Source: SXRF01 sp038043465
GTDB taxonomy: Bacteria > Pseudomonadota > Alphaproteobacteria > Rickettsiales > SXRF01
DNA length: 64,000 nt
Reading direction: 5' to 3'
Assembly (NCBI GenBank): GCA_038043465.1
Contig: JBBTBX010000006.1
Span: forward strand, 62,001-126,000
The position numbers were made by a program, and so were the translations under genes. Under the pieces are notes generated by a model, which saw nothing but the letters and a program-made list of their open reading frames with translations, ran no database searches and was not told the origin of the DNA. Positions 17,049 through 25,716 of the stretch are shown here, in pieces; the first letter of the stretch is position 1, and each line of letters opens with the position of its first letter.

Positions 17049-18257
17049 TTAAAACTTCATTTTGCTGAATGATTGATAGAGCGGTCCGAACACTGCGGCG
17101 ATAATCCAGAAAATTAAAGCTCCCATAACTACAGTTAGTATCGGCTGAATCGATCCGACCAGACCTTCCACTGCATCGTTGACTTCACGGTTATAGAAGA
17201 AATTGATATTTTCTAAAGCTTCATTCAGATTACCACTATCCTCACCAACTTTAAACATGCGTACCACAAGATTAGGAAATTGCTGAGAAAGACGAAGGCT
17301 GGAGGTTATAGAATTACCATCAGTCACGTTAGTTATAACCAGATTTACCGATTCTTTAAGCACGCGGTTATTCACTACCCCCCTCGCCGCCTCCAGTGAT
17401 TCAATGACATCAATCCCGCTATTAAACATTACTGCAAAAAAATGGGTGAAACGCGCCATGTCGATCTTGCGGATAACTGGTCCTATCAGCGGCATTCTTA
17501 GCGACAGAGAATCCACCTTATATGCAAAGGATTCACTGGCACGATAAAATATCATTAATCCAAAAATAAGCAAAACCGGCATGCCTAGAATAACGTACCA
17601 ATAACTGGCAAATGCGTCAGAAACCGCTATGAGAGCCTTAGTGTGAATAGGTATTTCAAACCCCTGCGATTTGATAAAATCAAGCATCTTGGGAACGGTA
17701 AACATCATTAAGGCGGTAATAACTCCTGATAAAACCAGAAGCAGGACAATAGGATAACGCGTTGCTTTTTTAACTTTGCGCTTTAAATTATCTGACCATT
17801 TAAGATGCTCGCCAAGATGGATAAATGACATGGAAAGATTACCAGTTTTCTCACCTGCCGAAATCAACCCGACAAACACATCATTAAACACTCGCGGATA
17901 CGCTGAAAGTGCTTTTGAAAATAACAGGCCGGTTTTCACCGATTCATAGACACCGGTAAGTATATCTTTAAGTTTTGCAGATTCCGTGCTGTCCCTTACA
18001 TCCGCAATGGCATCATGCAGAGGAACGCCTGCTCGATCCAACTGCTCTAAATGCATACACATGATAATAAGGTCTTTGGTTTTTATCTTGCTGCTCTTCC
18101 CCACTCCTTTGCTGCGACTGCGAACTTCACGAGCACTTACCAGATCAAGCCCCAGATCCTTCAGCCTGCTTTCCAGATCCATTTCATTTTCCGCCATTAA
18201 AGTGCCGCGGATATTATTACCTCTATCATTTATGGCACTATATTTATATGATGGCAT
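17049..18257 (-). CDS. Type II secretion / type IV pilus platform protein GspF/PilC-like
   Basis: 402 residues with two GspF domains, each followed by membrane helices, matching the usual ~400-residue inner-membrane platform that couples the assembly ATPase to pilin extraction. Hallmarks are the N-terminal YKYSAINDRGNNIRGTL, the DLIIMCMHLEQLDRAGVPL stretch (usual F.RQL.TLL.AG.PL), the GEKTGNLSMSF motif of the first domain and the KVGEDSGNLNEALENI motif of the second. The protein ends with a hydrophobic segment (GALIFWIIAAVFGPLYQ). It follows the ATPase gene by 7 bases. Whether it serves a pilus, pseudopilus secretion or DNA uptake cannot be told because no secretin gene is in the window. Confidence 0.88.
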   Translation of the reverse strand: MPSYKYSAINDRGNNIRGTLMAENEMDLESRLKDLGLDLVSAREVRSRSKGVGKSSKIKTKDLIIMCMHLEQLDRAGVPLHDAIADVRDSTESAKLKDILTGVYESVKTGLLFSKALSAYPRVFNDVFVGLISAGEKTGNLSMSFIHLGEHLKWSDNLKRKVKKATRYPIVLLLVLSGVITALMMFTVPKMLDFIKSQGFEIPIHTKALIAVSDAFASYWYVILGMPVLLIFGLMIFYRASESFAYKVDSLSLRMPLIGPVIRKIDMARFTHFFAVMFNSGIDVIESLEAARGVVNNRVLKESVNLVITNVTDGNSITSSLRLSQQFPNLVVRMFKVGEDSGNLNEALENINFFYNREVNDAVEGLVGSIQPILTVVMGALIFWIIAAVFGPLYQSFSKMKF

Positions 18258-18264
18258 AATTAAC

Positions 18265-20052
18265 CTACAACCTATCTGTGAAATCTATTGTCGCTATCAA
18301 TTCTGCTATTGTAATTTCGCCAGCTAATACTTTAGATATTCCGTCTTCCTGCATGGTAAGGAAACCTTGCGCCAACGCATGTTCCAAAATTACGCTGCGC
18401 GTAGCATGCGTAGATATCAACTCTTCCATCTTGCGATCAATACGCAATATTTCCACAATAGCAACCCGCCCTTTATAGCCTTTATTCTTGCATTTATCAC
18501 AACCAACAGCATCATATATATCAGGGGGATTATCAGCATCTACGCCAAGTACCTGACAATCTTCAGCAGTGGCAGGGCGACGTCTGCGGCAGTGCGTGCA
18601 TAATTTACGTGCCAGACGCTGGGCAAGAGCACCAATGAGCGAGCCTGCCAGCAGATGCCCCGGCACTCCTATGTCACCCAATCTTGGAATACAGCCTATA
18701 GCATCATTAGTGTGTAGGGTAGTAAACACCTGATGACCGGTAAGGGCAGCGCGAACTGCCATAAGTGCCGTATCAGCATCGCGCACTTCGCCCACGAATA
18801 TAATATCCGGATCCTGGCGCATCAGGGATTTCATACCACCAAGCCAGTCAAGTCCGGCACCCTCGCGTACACTGCTCTGGCGAATAAGCGGCAATTGATA
18901 TTCCACCGGATCTTCCAGGGTCATGATATTGGTTTCAATATCATTAATATAGCTCAATATAGAATATAGCGTGGTGGTTTTACCGCTGCCAGTTGGCCCG
19001 GTAACAATAATAATCCCTTCAGGACGCTTGAGTAACTTCTTAAGTACCATGGTATTATGTTCAGAAAACCCGAGATCCGCCAAGGGAACCAGAGATTTTG
19101 CCTTATCCAGCAGACGCATTACTATATTCTCGCCATGAATAGTCGGCTGAGTAGCTACGCGAAAATCAACTTCACGTCCGAGTACGTTATAGGAAATACG
19201 ACCATCCTGCGGATTACGCGATTCGGCTATATTCATACCTGACATAATTTTGATGCGAACCACCATCGCACTCCAGTAATCACGGTGGAACGAGCGAATC
19301 TGCACCATCTGCCCATCAATACGGTAGCGCAGGCGCAGGAACGAACCTTCCGGCTCAAAATGTATATCCGACGCGCCGAATTTAATTGCATCAACCAATA
19401 GCGCATTCACCAGACGCACTGTAGGATTAACATATCCTTCCTGCCTGCCGTCTAATTTATTGCTATTGTCCCTTATACCGGTTTCAATTTCCTTTAAAAT
19501 ACCATCCACCGATATTTCATAATCATAATACTGGTCAATGAGCTCAAGGATTTCCGAATCCGTACAATAAACCGGCATAACCTTTGTGGTTTTATGCACG
19601 TAACGCCGCACCTGATCAATCGCCAAAACATTGTACACATCGCTCATAGCCAGCTGCAGAGTATCTCCATCCAGCCCAACTGCAATAATCTTATAGCGAG
19701 TTGCCACTTCTTTAGGTATCAGCCGCACCACATTAGAATCAAGCATGGTGGATTTAGGGTCGAACTTCTGAGTTCCCGATGACTCAGCCAGAACCTCACC
19801 CAGCGCACTTTCTGTAAGGAAGCCCATATCCACAAGGATAGAACCCAGAAGTTTTTTGCTGGTTTTCTGCTCGGTCAGTACAATTTCCAACTGATCCGGA
19901 GATAGAAGACCAAGAGCAATAAGTTTTTCTCCTAAACGCATAGGCTTAGGTGCCGGCGCATGCTTCTCCAGCCTTACATCAGAAACAGTTCCGACAGCAT
20001 TTAAATCATCTTTATCCATAGATTCTGGAATAGGAATCTCGTTATTTGACAT
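18265..20052 (-). CDS. Assembly ATPase GspE/PilB family with MshEN-type N-domain
   Basis: 595 residues. The hexameric ATPase motifs are complete: Walker A GPTGSGKTTTLYS, Asp box TNIMTLEDPVEY, Walker B DPDIIFVGEVRDADTA and His box HQVFTTLHTND. The tetracysteine zinc site (CTHC ... CDKC) near residues 500-540 is present, as in GspE/PilB. The N-terminal region (RLGEKLIALGLLSPDQLEIV, repeated more weakly after residue 70) fits the MshEN fold that binds cyclic di-GMP in MshE and related ATPases. It is the first gene of the operon. Control by cyclic di-GMP is an inference from the motif, not demonstrated. Confidence 0.9.
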   Translation of the reverse strand: MSNNEIPIPESMDKDDLNAVGTVSDVRLEKHAPAPKPMRLGEKLIALGLLSPDQLEIVLTEQKTSKKLLGSILVDMGFLTESALGEVLAESSGTQKFDPKSTMLDSNVVRLIPKEVATRYKIIAVGLDGDTLQLAMSDVYNVLAIDQVRRYVHKTTKVMPVYCTDSEILELIDQYYDYEISVDGILKEIETGIRDNSNKLDGRQEGYVNPTVRLVNALLVDAIKFGASDIHFEPEGSFLRLRYRIDGQMVQIRSFHRDYWSAMVVRIKIMSGMNIAESRNPQDGRISYNVLGREVDFRVATQPTIHGENIVMRLLDKAKSLVPLADLGFSEHNTMVLKKLLKRPEGIIIVTGPTGSGKTTTLYSILSYINDIETNIMTLEDPVEYQLPLIRQSSVREGAGLDWLGGMKSLMRQDPDIIFVGEVRDADTALMAVRAALTGHQVFTTLHTNDAIGCIPRLGDIGVPGHLLAGSLIGALAQRLARKLCTHCRRRRPATAEDCQVLGVDADNPPDIYDAVGCDKCKNKGYKGRVAIVEILRIDRKMEELISTHATRSVILEHALAQGFLTMQEDGISKVLAGEITIAELIATIDFTDRL

Positions 20053-20202
20053 ATATATAGCTGTTCAATCAAAGCATAAAAATTATACAAAAAAATCTCA
20101 TGTCGAAACACCGTGCAAAATAGCACAACAAATAACTAAATACAAAAGATTGATATTTGATTAATATTTTCAATAATTAAATAGCTGTAAATAACAAAGC
20201 AG

Positions 20203-20230
20203 CCGAGGTTATTGACAATCTCGGTTTTTT
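20203..20230 (+). terminator. Rho-independent terminator with no obvious upstream gene
   Basis: An 8-bp stem including one G-T pair (20203-20210 with 20217-20224) and a 6-base loop is followed directly by six T residues, the form of an intrinsic terminator on the plus strand. The nearest upstream gene on that strand ends at 9700, so it would serve either a short untranslated RNA starting in the AT-rich 20053-20200 stretch or insulate the tRNA gene from antisense transcription. Confidence 0.6.
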
Positions 20231-20265
20231 CGCTATCAGTACCTCACCGATACTCATTAGTAAAA

Positions 20266-20342
<77 letters not shown>

Positions 20343-20565
20343 TAATTTTTGTTAGTTTTAGTATTTTTAGACCCTTAGCTCTGAAACAGCACATTCTGCG
20401 GGCTTCAGCGGCGTTGTTTTTTATCCATGGGGGCAGAGAGAAGAAAATCGGGAGATTTTATAGCTCAAATATCCGGTTTTTCTCAAATGCTAAATTCAGC
20501 GACCCACACAGGGTCTATTTTAGAGTGGCTTTCAGGATAAAAAATGGGGATGGTACTGGCAGACT

Positions 20566-22227
20566 TTAGGCAATCTGCAGCAAGGTCTTTTGCGCTTCCC
20601 AATCCATTGGAAGCGGCTGGCGTACCAGTTGACTGACATTGAGATTCCTCGGCTGAGTGCCATTCATAATCATTGTTGTGATTTCAGGGGACAGATATTT
20701 CAGCCTCATAACATCTCCGGCATAGGTACGCTCGACTCTCTCTTTTTCGGCAATCTCTTTGACGGATTTAATTTCACCGGACTCCAGCATCTTGTTCCAC
20801 TTATAGGAACGGACGATGGCGCGGATCAGTGATTGGTCATGGTTGGTTTTGTTTATGCCGATAGCACCGTGATTTGCTGAATATCCAATTTTACGTCCAC
20901 CATAGCTCCTGAAGGTAATGCTCAGTATCACTTCAATCATGTCCGTTTTATCAAGCACTTCGACATGCGCTGATTCTATCGCTGCCTTATCACTAACGCC
21001 ATAATTTTTACTTCCGGCAATGATTTTCGATAGTTTAACCTTATCAATCATGATGGTGATTTTGTCCTCAAAAACAACTATTTTATCAACAGCTTCCCGC
21101 ACAATAGCATCCACTGCTGCATGATATCTCGTGCAGATTTCGGCTTTACTAAGTTGGAGCACTTCAAGTTTGATACGGTTTATATCCAGACTGGCAGTGC
21201 CATTGGTAATGATAGAATTGAGTTCAGCAATGCCGATCCGTGCCTTGCTGGTCTTGTTTAAATAATAGTGATACCGCTTGCTACCGCGCTTGGTGTAAGT
21301 GGTAATAAATGGGTTGCCGGAGGCATCAGCCACCTTGCCCTTGAATAAAATTTCATGGTTCTGATTTTTTGCTGCTGTTCTTAACACAGAGTTATTTTGG
21401 AGTTGCGCCTGCACTTGGCTCCATAAGTCCTTATCAATAATAGCTTCATGCTCGCCATCATGGATGTGTTCCTTATGTCGAATTTTTCCAAGATAGAGGT
21501 AATTCGATAAAAGCGTTCTGACGCTTTGTTTTGAATGTTTGGCTGCTCCGCGCACATTACCAGATTGCGTCACCCAGCTTTTTGGTTTGTACCCATGCTG
21601 ATGGAGATACTCTTTCAACAAATGTATGGATTTTAGCTCCAGATATTTTTTAAAGATGAATCTGACTTGTTCAGCTTCTGCAGGGTTAACCAGCAATTTA
21701 CGATGTTGAACATCATATCCCAGCGGTATTATCCCACCCATCCACATACCTTTCTTTTTAGATGCGGCGAATTTATCGCGGATGCGCTCACCTGTAACCT
21801 CACGTTCAAACTGCGCGAAGCTAAGCAGGATATTGAGGGTGAGCCTGCCCATGGAGTTAGTGGTGTTGAATGCTTGCGTGACCGATACGAAGGAAACATT
21901 GTTGGCATCAAAAATTTCTACCAGCTTGGAAAAATCCATCAGTGAGCGTGAGAGTCGGTCCACCTTATAGACTACTATGACATCCACTTTTTCTTCCTTA
22001 ATATCATCCAGCAGTCGCTGTAGTGCCGGGCGTTCGATTGTGCCGCCGCTGAAACCACCGTCATCATAGCGAGTTGCAACCACCTCCCAGCCCTCATGCA
22101 TCTGGCTTTGTATATACGCCTCTGCAGCAATGCGCTGTGCATCGAGGCTATTAAATTCCTGGTCCAGACCCTCCTCATGAGATTTGCGGGTATAAATTGC
22201 ACAGCGTATTTTAGGAGGTTTTTTCAT
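20566..22227 (-). CDS. Large serine recombinase (resolvase + recombinase domain)
   Basis: 553 residues. The N-terminal resolvase domain has the catalytic Ser in CAIYTRKSHEEGLDQE, the GFSGGTIERPALQRLL stretch, the YKVDRLSRSLMDF active-site Arg cluster and the FEREVTGERIRDKFA helix leading to the recombinase domain. A Cys-rich zinc ribbon, usual in large serine integrases, is not evident. The C-terminal region instead contains coiled-coil and HTH-like stretches. This type, paired with DUF2924, is common in alphaproteobacterial mobile elements and catalyses integration or excision through a serine-linked intermediate. It lies 224 bases from the tRNA and converges towards it. Confidence 0.88.
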   Translation of the reverse strand: MKKPPKIRCAIYTRKSHEEGLDQEFNSLDAQRIAAEAYIQSQMHEGWEVVATRYDDGGFSGGTIERPALQRLLDDIKEEKVDVIVVYKVDRLSRSLMDFSKLVEIFDANNVSFVSVTQAFNTTNSMGRLTLNILLSFAQFEREVTGERIRDKFAASKKKGMWMGGIIPLGYDVQHRKLLVNPAEAEQVRFIFKKYLELKSIHLLKEYLHQHGYKPKSWVTQSGNVRGAAKHSKQSVRTLLSNYLYLGKIRHKEHIHDGEHEAIIDKDLWSQVQAQLQNNSVLRTAAKNQNHEILFKGKVADASGNPFITTYTKRGSKRYHYYLNKTSKARIGIAELNSIITNGTASLDINRIKLEVLQLSKAEICTRYHAAVDAIVREAVDKIVVFEDKITIMIDKVKLSKIIAGSKNYGVSDKAAIESAHVEVLDKTDMIEVILSITFRSYGGRKIGYSANHGAIGINKTNHDQSLIRAIVRSYKWNKMLESGEIKSVKEIAEKERVERTYAGDVMRLKYLSPEITTMIMNGTQPRNLNVSQLVRQPLPMDWEAQKTLLQIA

Positions 22228-22648
22228 ACGAACCTTTTTGTTTTTTAAGACCGAAGAAAAGTGGTCCAGACCATCTAGTGCCTGTTATCTCGCAGGCGAT
22301 CTTGGAAAGACTGCGATAGGGCTTGCCCTTATACTCAAATCCATTTTCACAAACGGTTACGGCATGCTTAGTATCATTCCATTCCCGCACCAATTTTGTA
22401 CCGTGGCTTAATGTGAATTTTTCTTGTGATTGCCGCTGCTCGCCGAACGCCATACGGTCGAGTTTATTTTTAATAGTTTGGCTTAATTGGCCATGGGCCT
22501 TTTCCTGAAGCCTGTATGAAATCTCAGCAACCATGAAGTCACGCCGTATTCGTTGTGGCGGGTGCCTAAAATGCTTCTCCCAAAGTTTCTGCAATTCTAC
22601 CAGCGGCATGTCCTGCAATGCTGCTAGTTGTTCCTGTATCTTACCCAT
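22211..22648 (-). CDS. DUF2924 family protein
   Basis: 145 residues matching DUF2924, a small protein nearly always found beside this class of serine recombinase. Typical stretches are LQKLWEKHFRHPPQRIRRDF, the RLQEKAHGQLS helix, and the closing ITGTRWSGPLFFGLK, where the TRWSGP motif is the most conserved part. The start at 22648 is chosen because an AGGAGG ribosome site lies 5 bases upstream; an earlier in-frame start would read through that site. It overlaps the recombinase by 17 bases. Its function is not established; a role as recombinase partner or directionality factor is inference from synteny. Confidence 0.85.
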   Translation of the reverse strand: MGKIQEQLAALQDMPLVELQKLWEKHFRHPPQRIRRDFMVAEISYRLQEKAHGQLSQTIKNKLDRMAFGEQRQSQEKFTLSHGTKLVREWNDTKHAVTVCENGFEYKGKPYRSLSKIACEITGTRWSGPLFFGLKKQKGSYEKTS

Positions 22649-22700
22649 ATTAACCTCCTGACACAGCAAGCAATGCTTACCGTGTCAGAGAAGTCGAGCA

Positions 22701-23090
22701 TTATAGTTCATTATCTTCATATTCTTCCAGTTCGTGCGCAAAATCCTTAGCAAGCTCTTCACGACTGGGAATATAAGGCAGTATAACACTAATCTTGCCG
22801 TCGCTGAAACCGTATTTTTCCGCCATATTCTGCATCATTTTTGCTGCTTGTACATTTCCATTTATGGCGCTTTCGCTCATTTTCATAAGCATCATTTCCA
22901 TATAATTAGTTGTGACAACTTGACCATTGATGCGTGCTTTTCGATCACCGAAGAAAATCTTTTCTATCATATCACATATTTGCTCATGCTCTTTCTTAGG
23001 TCTCCCCTTAGGATTACCGGATTGCCCCCGTTTAAATTGCGTGCTCTTTGGTGGTTTCCCATACCCTACTTCATAATCATTATTATTCAT
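22701..23090 (-). CDS. DUF5681 family protein
   Basis: 129 residues with the DUF5681 N-terminal signature: YGKPPKSTQFKRGQSGNPKG followed by RPK. The family is found in prophages and mobile elements, often next to methylase or terminase genes, and the basic Gly-rich N-terminus suggests nucleic acid binding. The start at 23090 is chosen for its GGAGGA ribosome site at 23095-23100; the longer frame would begin with a poor sequence inside the upstream gene. The start overlaps the methylase stop by 8 bases. The rest is a helical acidic domain without recognisable motifs. Confidence 0.75.
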   Translation of the reverse strand: MNNNDYEVGYGKPPKSTQFKRGQSGNPKGRPKKEHEQICDMIEKIFFGDRKARINGQVVTTNYMEMMLMKMSESAINGNVQAAKMMQNMAEKYGFSDGKISVILPYIPSREELAKDFAHELEEYEDNEL

Positions 23091-24387
23091 ATTTTCCTCC
23101 AGCCATTTCATTAAATGTGGCGAATGAGTCAAGGTTAAATGCATCCTTGCCTGTCAAAGCCTGCCAACGGCGGATAATGACATCGCAATATTTAGGGGCG
23201 AGTTCTATACAGCGGGCGATACGTCCTGTCTTTTCAGCAGCAATCAAAGTTGTGCCGGAGCCCGCAAATGGGTCGAGCACAATATGCCCTCGCTTAGTAC
23301 AGTCTTTTATGGCATCTGCAACCAACGCCACTGGCTTTACTGTTGGGTGCATTTTTAGATCCGACTGTCTACCTGCAAAGCTGTTGACTCCTGCATAATC
23401 CCATACATTGGTGCGATAACGGCCGTATTTTCCTAGCTCAATATTGTTAATATGCGGGGCAGTACCATGTTTAAAAACAACGACAAACTCATGCTTGGAG
23501 CGATACAAAGCACCCATACCGCCATTGTCTTTATTCCAAACACAAATATTTTTTAGTTCGGCGAAACATTGCTTTCCTTCCAGGAGCAGCATGTCAATAT
23601 GCCGCCAGTCCATGCAGATATAGTGCAGAGACCCATCTTGACTAAAAGCGCGGGTCTGTATCATAAAGTTTTTCAAGAACTGCCGGAACTCTTGCTCGGT
23701 CATTTCACCTGAGGCCATGGCGAATTCATCATGCTTAATCTTGCCATTGCCGCATACATGCCCCTGAATTGGTACATTATATGGCGGATCGGTAAAAATC
23801 ATCTGCGCATGTTGGCCACCCAGGAGCTGGTTATAAGTATCAGGTTTTGTTGAATCACCGCATATCAGGAGATGTGATCCCAACTGCCAGACATCTCCTG
23901 GTTTGGTTATAGTAACTGTGTGATCGAGTTCAGGAATTTCCTCATGTGGTTCCAAGATTTCGGCCCCATCTATTAGAACATCAATCTCAGACATCTCAAA
24001 CCCTGTCACTTCAATTTCGAAGTTTGTTTCCAGCGTAAGATACTGCAATTCGATGGCTAGAATATCTTTATCCCAGCCTGCGTTTGCGGCAATTTTATTA
24101 TCCGCTATGATATAGGCCTTTCTTTGGGCATCAGTAAGATGATCAGTGCGTATTACCGGTATTGATTTCAAACCCAGCTTCTTCGCAGCTTCAATGCGGC
24201 CATGCCCCGCCATAACACCACCACATGAATCAATCAATGCGGGGTTCATAAACCCGAACTCCTTGATGCTATTGGCAATCTGCTGTATTTGTTTGGGAGA
24301 ATGAATACGGGCGTTATTATTATAAGGCTTCAATACCTCAATCGGAACGATTTCAACCTTCAGGTCATACAAAAGTGATTCAGACAT
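23083..24387 (-). CDS. ParB-domain / N6-adenine DNA methyltransferase fusion
   Basis: 434 residues. Residues ~10-110 are a ParB/Srx-like nuclease fold (LKPYNNNARIHSPKQIQQIA and the MAGHGRIEAAKKLG motif). The remainder is a beta-class DNA methyltransferase, with the catalytic DPPYNVP followed later by MHPTVKP and the S-adenosylmethionine site DPFAGSGTT. The order, catalytic motif before the FxGxG motif, defines the beta class, and DPPY points to N6-adenine methylation. Such orphan phage-type methylases protect element DNA or alter regulation. The start at 24387 is set by a GAAAGGA ribosome site. A related gene lacking the C-terminus occurs at 47367-48287. Confidence 0.88.
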   Translation of the reverse strand: MSESLLYDLKVEIVPIEVLKPYNNNARIHSPKQIQQIANSIKEFGFMNPALIDSCGGVMAGHGRIEAAKKLGLKSIPVIRTDHLTDAQRKAYIIADNKIAANAGWDKDILAIELQYLTLETNFEIEVTGFEMSEIDVLIDGAEILEPHEEIPELDHTVTITKPGDVWQLGSHLLICGDSTKPDTYNQLLGGQHAQMIFTDPPYNVPIQGHVCGNGKIKHDEFAMASGEMTEQEFRQFLKNFMIQTRAFSQDGSLHYICMDWRHIDMLLLEGKQCFAELKNICVWNKDNGGMGALYRSKHEFVVVFKHGTAPHINNIELGKYGRYRTNVWDYAGVNSFAGRQSDLKMHPTVKPVALVADAIKDCTKRGHIVLDPFAGSGTTLIAAEKTGRIARCIELAPKYCDVIIRRWQALTGKDAFNLDSFATFNEMAGGKYE

Positions 24388-24406
24388 ATAAGTCCTTTCA
24401 AAATAG

Positions 24407-24593
24407 GATAACACTCAAGCGCAACGGGAACCCCATACGACTGGTGTTATCAGGTGAATAATTTTTTTTGAAAAGATTAATATGCCTAGCCTATTAATCG
24501 CCTCGACCTTGTCGAGTTATAGTCAGCCCTCAGCCGACACATTATTAACTGCCCTTAGCAATTGAAGATTAATGTACCATCTTTTGTATGGTA
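24407..24593. promoter_or_regulatory. Cluster of four inverted repeats upstream of the methylase
   Basis: Four separate perfect palindromes fall in this intergenic stretch: GATAACAC/GTGTTATC (24407-24414 and 24444-24451), GATTAATA/TATTAATC (24475-24482 and 24492-24499), CTCGAC/GTCGAG (24502-24507 and 24511-24516) and TACCAT/ATGGTA (24575-24580 and 24588-24593). They lie just upstream of the ParB-methylase start, so operators, or sites bound by its ParB-like domain, are possible. No coding potential is visible here. Confidence 0.45.
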
Positions 24594-24618
24594 TCGCAAT
24601 AATAATTAATAATTGAGA

Positions 24619-25341
24619 TCATAATTTGTATTTTATTGGATTGGCCGCACCACGCTTACGCATACTATCTGGCAATCTTTTACGAAGATATATTTTTGCT
24701 ATATCAGCGGCAGCCTCGCACCCGATAAAACCCCAGCGCATACCAAGTAGTGCCTCTCTTCCCATAAAATTTTCCGGAGTTGCCTCTAGCCATTTTTCTG
24801 CAATGAACACGCCCACCACTAATCCTTGTTGCATTGCTAACACCAATTCAGCTTGCCGTGCTTTTTTTGGATCAATCTTCCACGCATACCGGACTGCTTC
24901 ATAGATACTTTCCTTTTCAGTAGCAGAACGACCGATATTAATCATTAATACTTTATGGTGGAATACTATTTCCTCCGCTTGATATCGTTCAATAATCTGC
25001 TGGGCATGCATCACGCCACGATCATCGGTATCATGCCCGCTTATCAGATTTGCTGCTTCCGGGTAAGCATCAATCAGTGCTGACTCTACTTCAAATGCGG
25101 TTTGCTCATCTAGTCCATGCCGATGAATTACATGCGCAACATCAAATCCTGAAAGCCTGATTTCACGAATGCGCTGTAACTTAACGTTTATTGCATTATC
25201 GGCTGATTCGCTCTCACCCTTAACATGAGCAAAGACACGATTGCCTAACCCCTTGCCAATATAAAAAGTCTGACCATTGCGGGGATCAATCAGTCGATAA
25301 ACATAGTAGCGAAGATGCTCGGTTATTTCTGAAGTAAACAC
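24619..25341 (-). CDS. GIY-YIG domain nuclease-like protein
   Basis: 240 residues. The N-terminus carries the GIY-YIG nuclease core: YYVYRLIDPRNGQTFYIGKG, with the VY-x-YIG spacing characteristic of the fold, then NRVFAHVKGE and the helix RIREIRLSGFDVAHVIHRHG. A Glu in AFEVESALIDAYPEA fits the metal-binding position. This subgroup resembles the LEM-3-like GIY-YIG proteins seen in mobile elements. The C-terminal half (from ~residue 125) is of unknown function. A paralogue lies at 49057-49776 with the same ending (RKRLPDSMRKRGAANP). Promoters for this gene and the plus-strand Xre gene are back to back. Confidence 0.75.
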   Translation of the reverse strand: MFTSEITEHLRYYVYRLIDPRNGQTFYIGKGLGNRVFAHVKGESESADNAINVKLQRIREIRLSGFDVAHVIHRHGLDEQTAFEVESALIDAYPEAANLISGHDTDDRGVMHAQQIIERYQAEEIVFHHKVLMINIGRSATEKESIYEAVRYAWKIDPKKARQAELVLAMQQGLVVGVFIAEKWLEATPENFMGREALLGMRWGFIGCEAAADIAKIYLRKRLPDSMRKRGAANPIKYKL

Positions 25342-25388
25342 ATCATAATATCCTATTTTGGGATAATCCGATAACAGGATTAACTCTC

Positions 25389-25421
25389 TGTGCGCAACTT
25401 ATCAACTCCTTATTGCGCACA
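25389..25421. promoter_or_regulatory. Operator-like inverted repeat upstream of Xre gene
   Basis: Two perfect 9-bp arms (TGTGCGCAA 25389-25397 and TTGCGCACA 25413-25421) are separated by 15 bases. The right arm ends 2 bases before the ATG of the 76-residue Xre protein, so a bound repressor would cover the ribosome site and would also sit in the promoter of the divergent GIY-YIG gene. Autoregulation by the Xre protein is the simplest reading. Confidence 0.6.
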
Positions 25422-25423
25422 GT

Positions 25424-25654
25424 ATGAAGAAAAGCATTCATTCAGATAAATCGGCTCAATTACAGGAGCTACTAATCAAAGCTCGTATTAATTCTGGACT
25501 TACTCAAAAGCAGTTAGCTGATAAGCTGGGTAAGCCTCAGTCATTTGTAGCAAAATATGAAGGCGGAGAACGTAGAATTGATGTAATTGAGTTTATAGAA
25601 GTGTGCCAACTGATTGGTGCAAAGGCTCAAGATATTATTAAGAAAATTCTTTGA
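25424..25654 (+). CDS. Xre-type HTH regulator, C-protein-like size
   Basis: 76 residues with a complete helix-turn-helix of the Xre/Cro family: INSGLTQKQLADKLGKPQSF then VAKYEGGERRI. Size and composition resemble the small controller proteins of restriction-modification systems, which delay restriction until methylation is established. It has no evident ribosome site because a palindromic operator occupies that position. It lies between the GIY-YIG gene and the SMC-like gene, convergent with the latter, so it could serve either. Control of the neighbouring defence-like locus is inference. Confidence 0.78.
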   Translation: MKKSIHSDKSAQLQELLIKARINSGLTQKQLADKLGKPQSFVAKYEGGERRIDVIEFIEVCQLIGAKAQDIIKKIL

Positions 25655-25716
25655 ATAGAGCAAATCAGCGCGGAATTCGCTACTTCACCTGGCACGGCGG
25701 CGAGGGAAATACAAAG

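Noticed and set aside
20501..20515. GACCC/GGGTC palindrome as recombinase terminator
   Set aside because: The stem is only five base pairs and no T-run follows on the minus strand.
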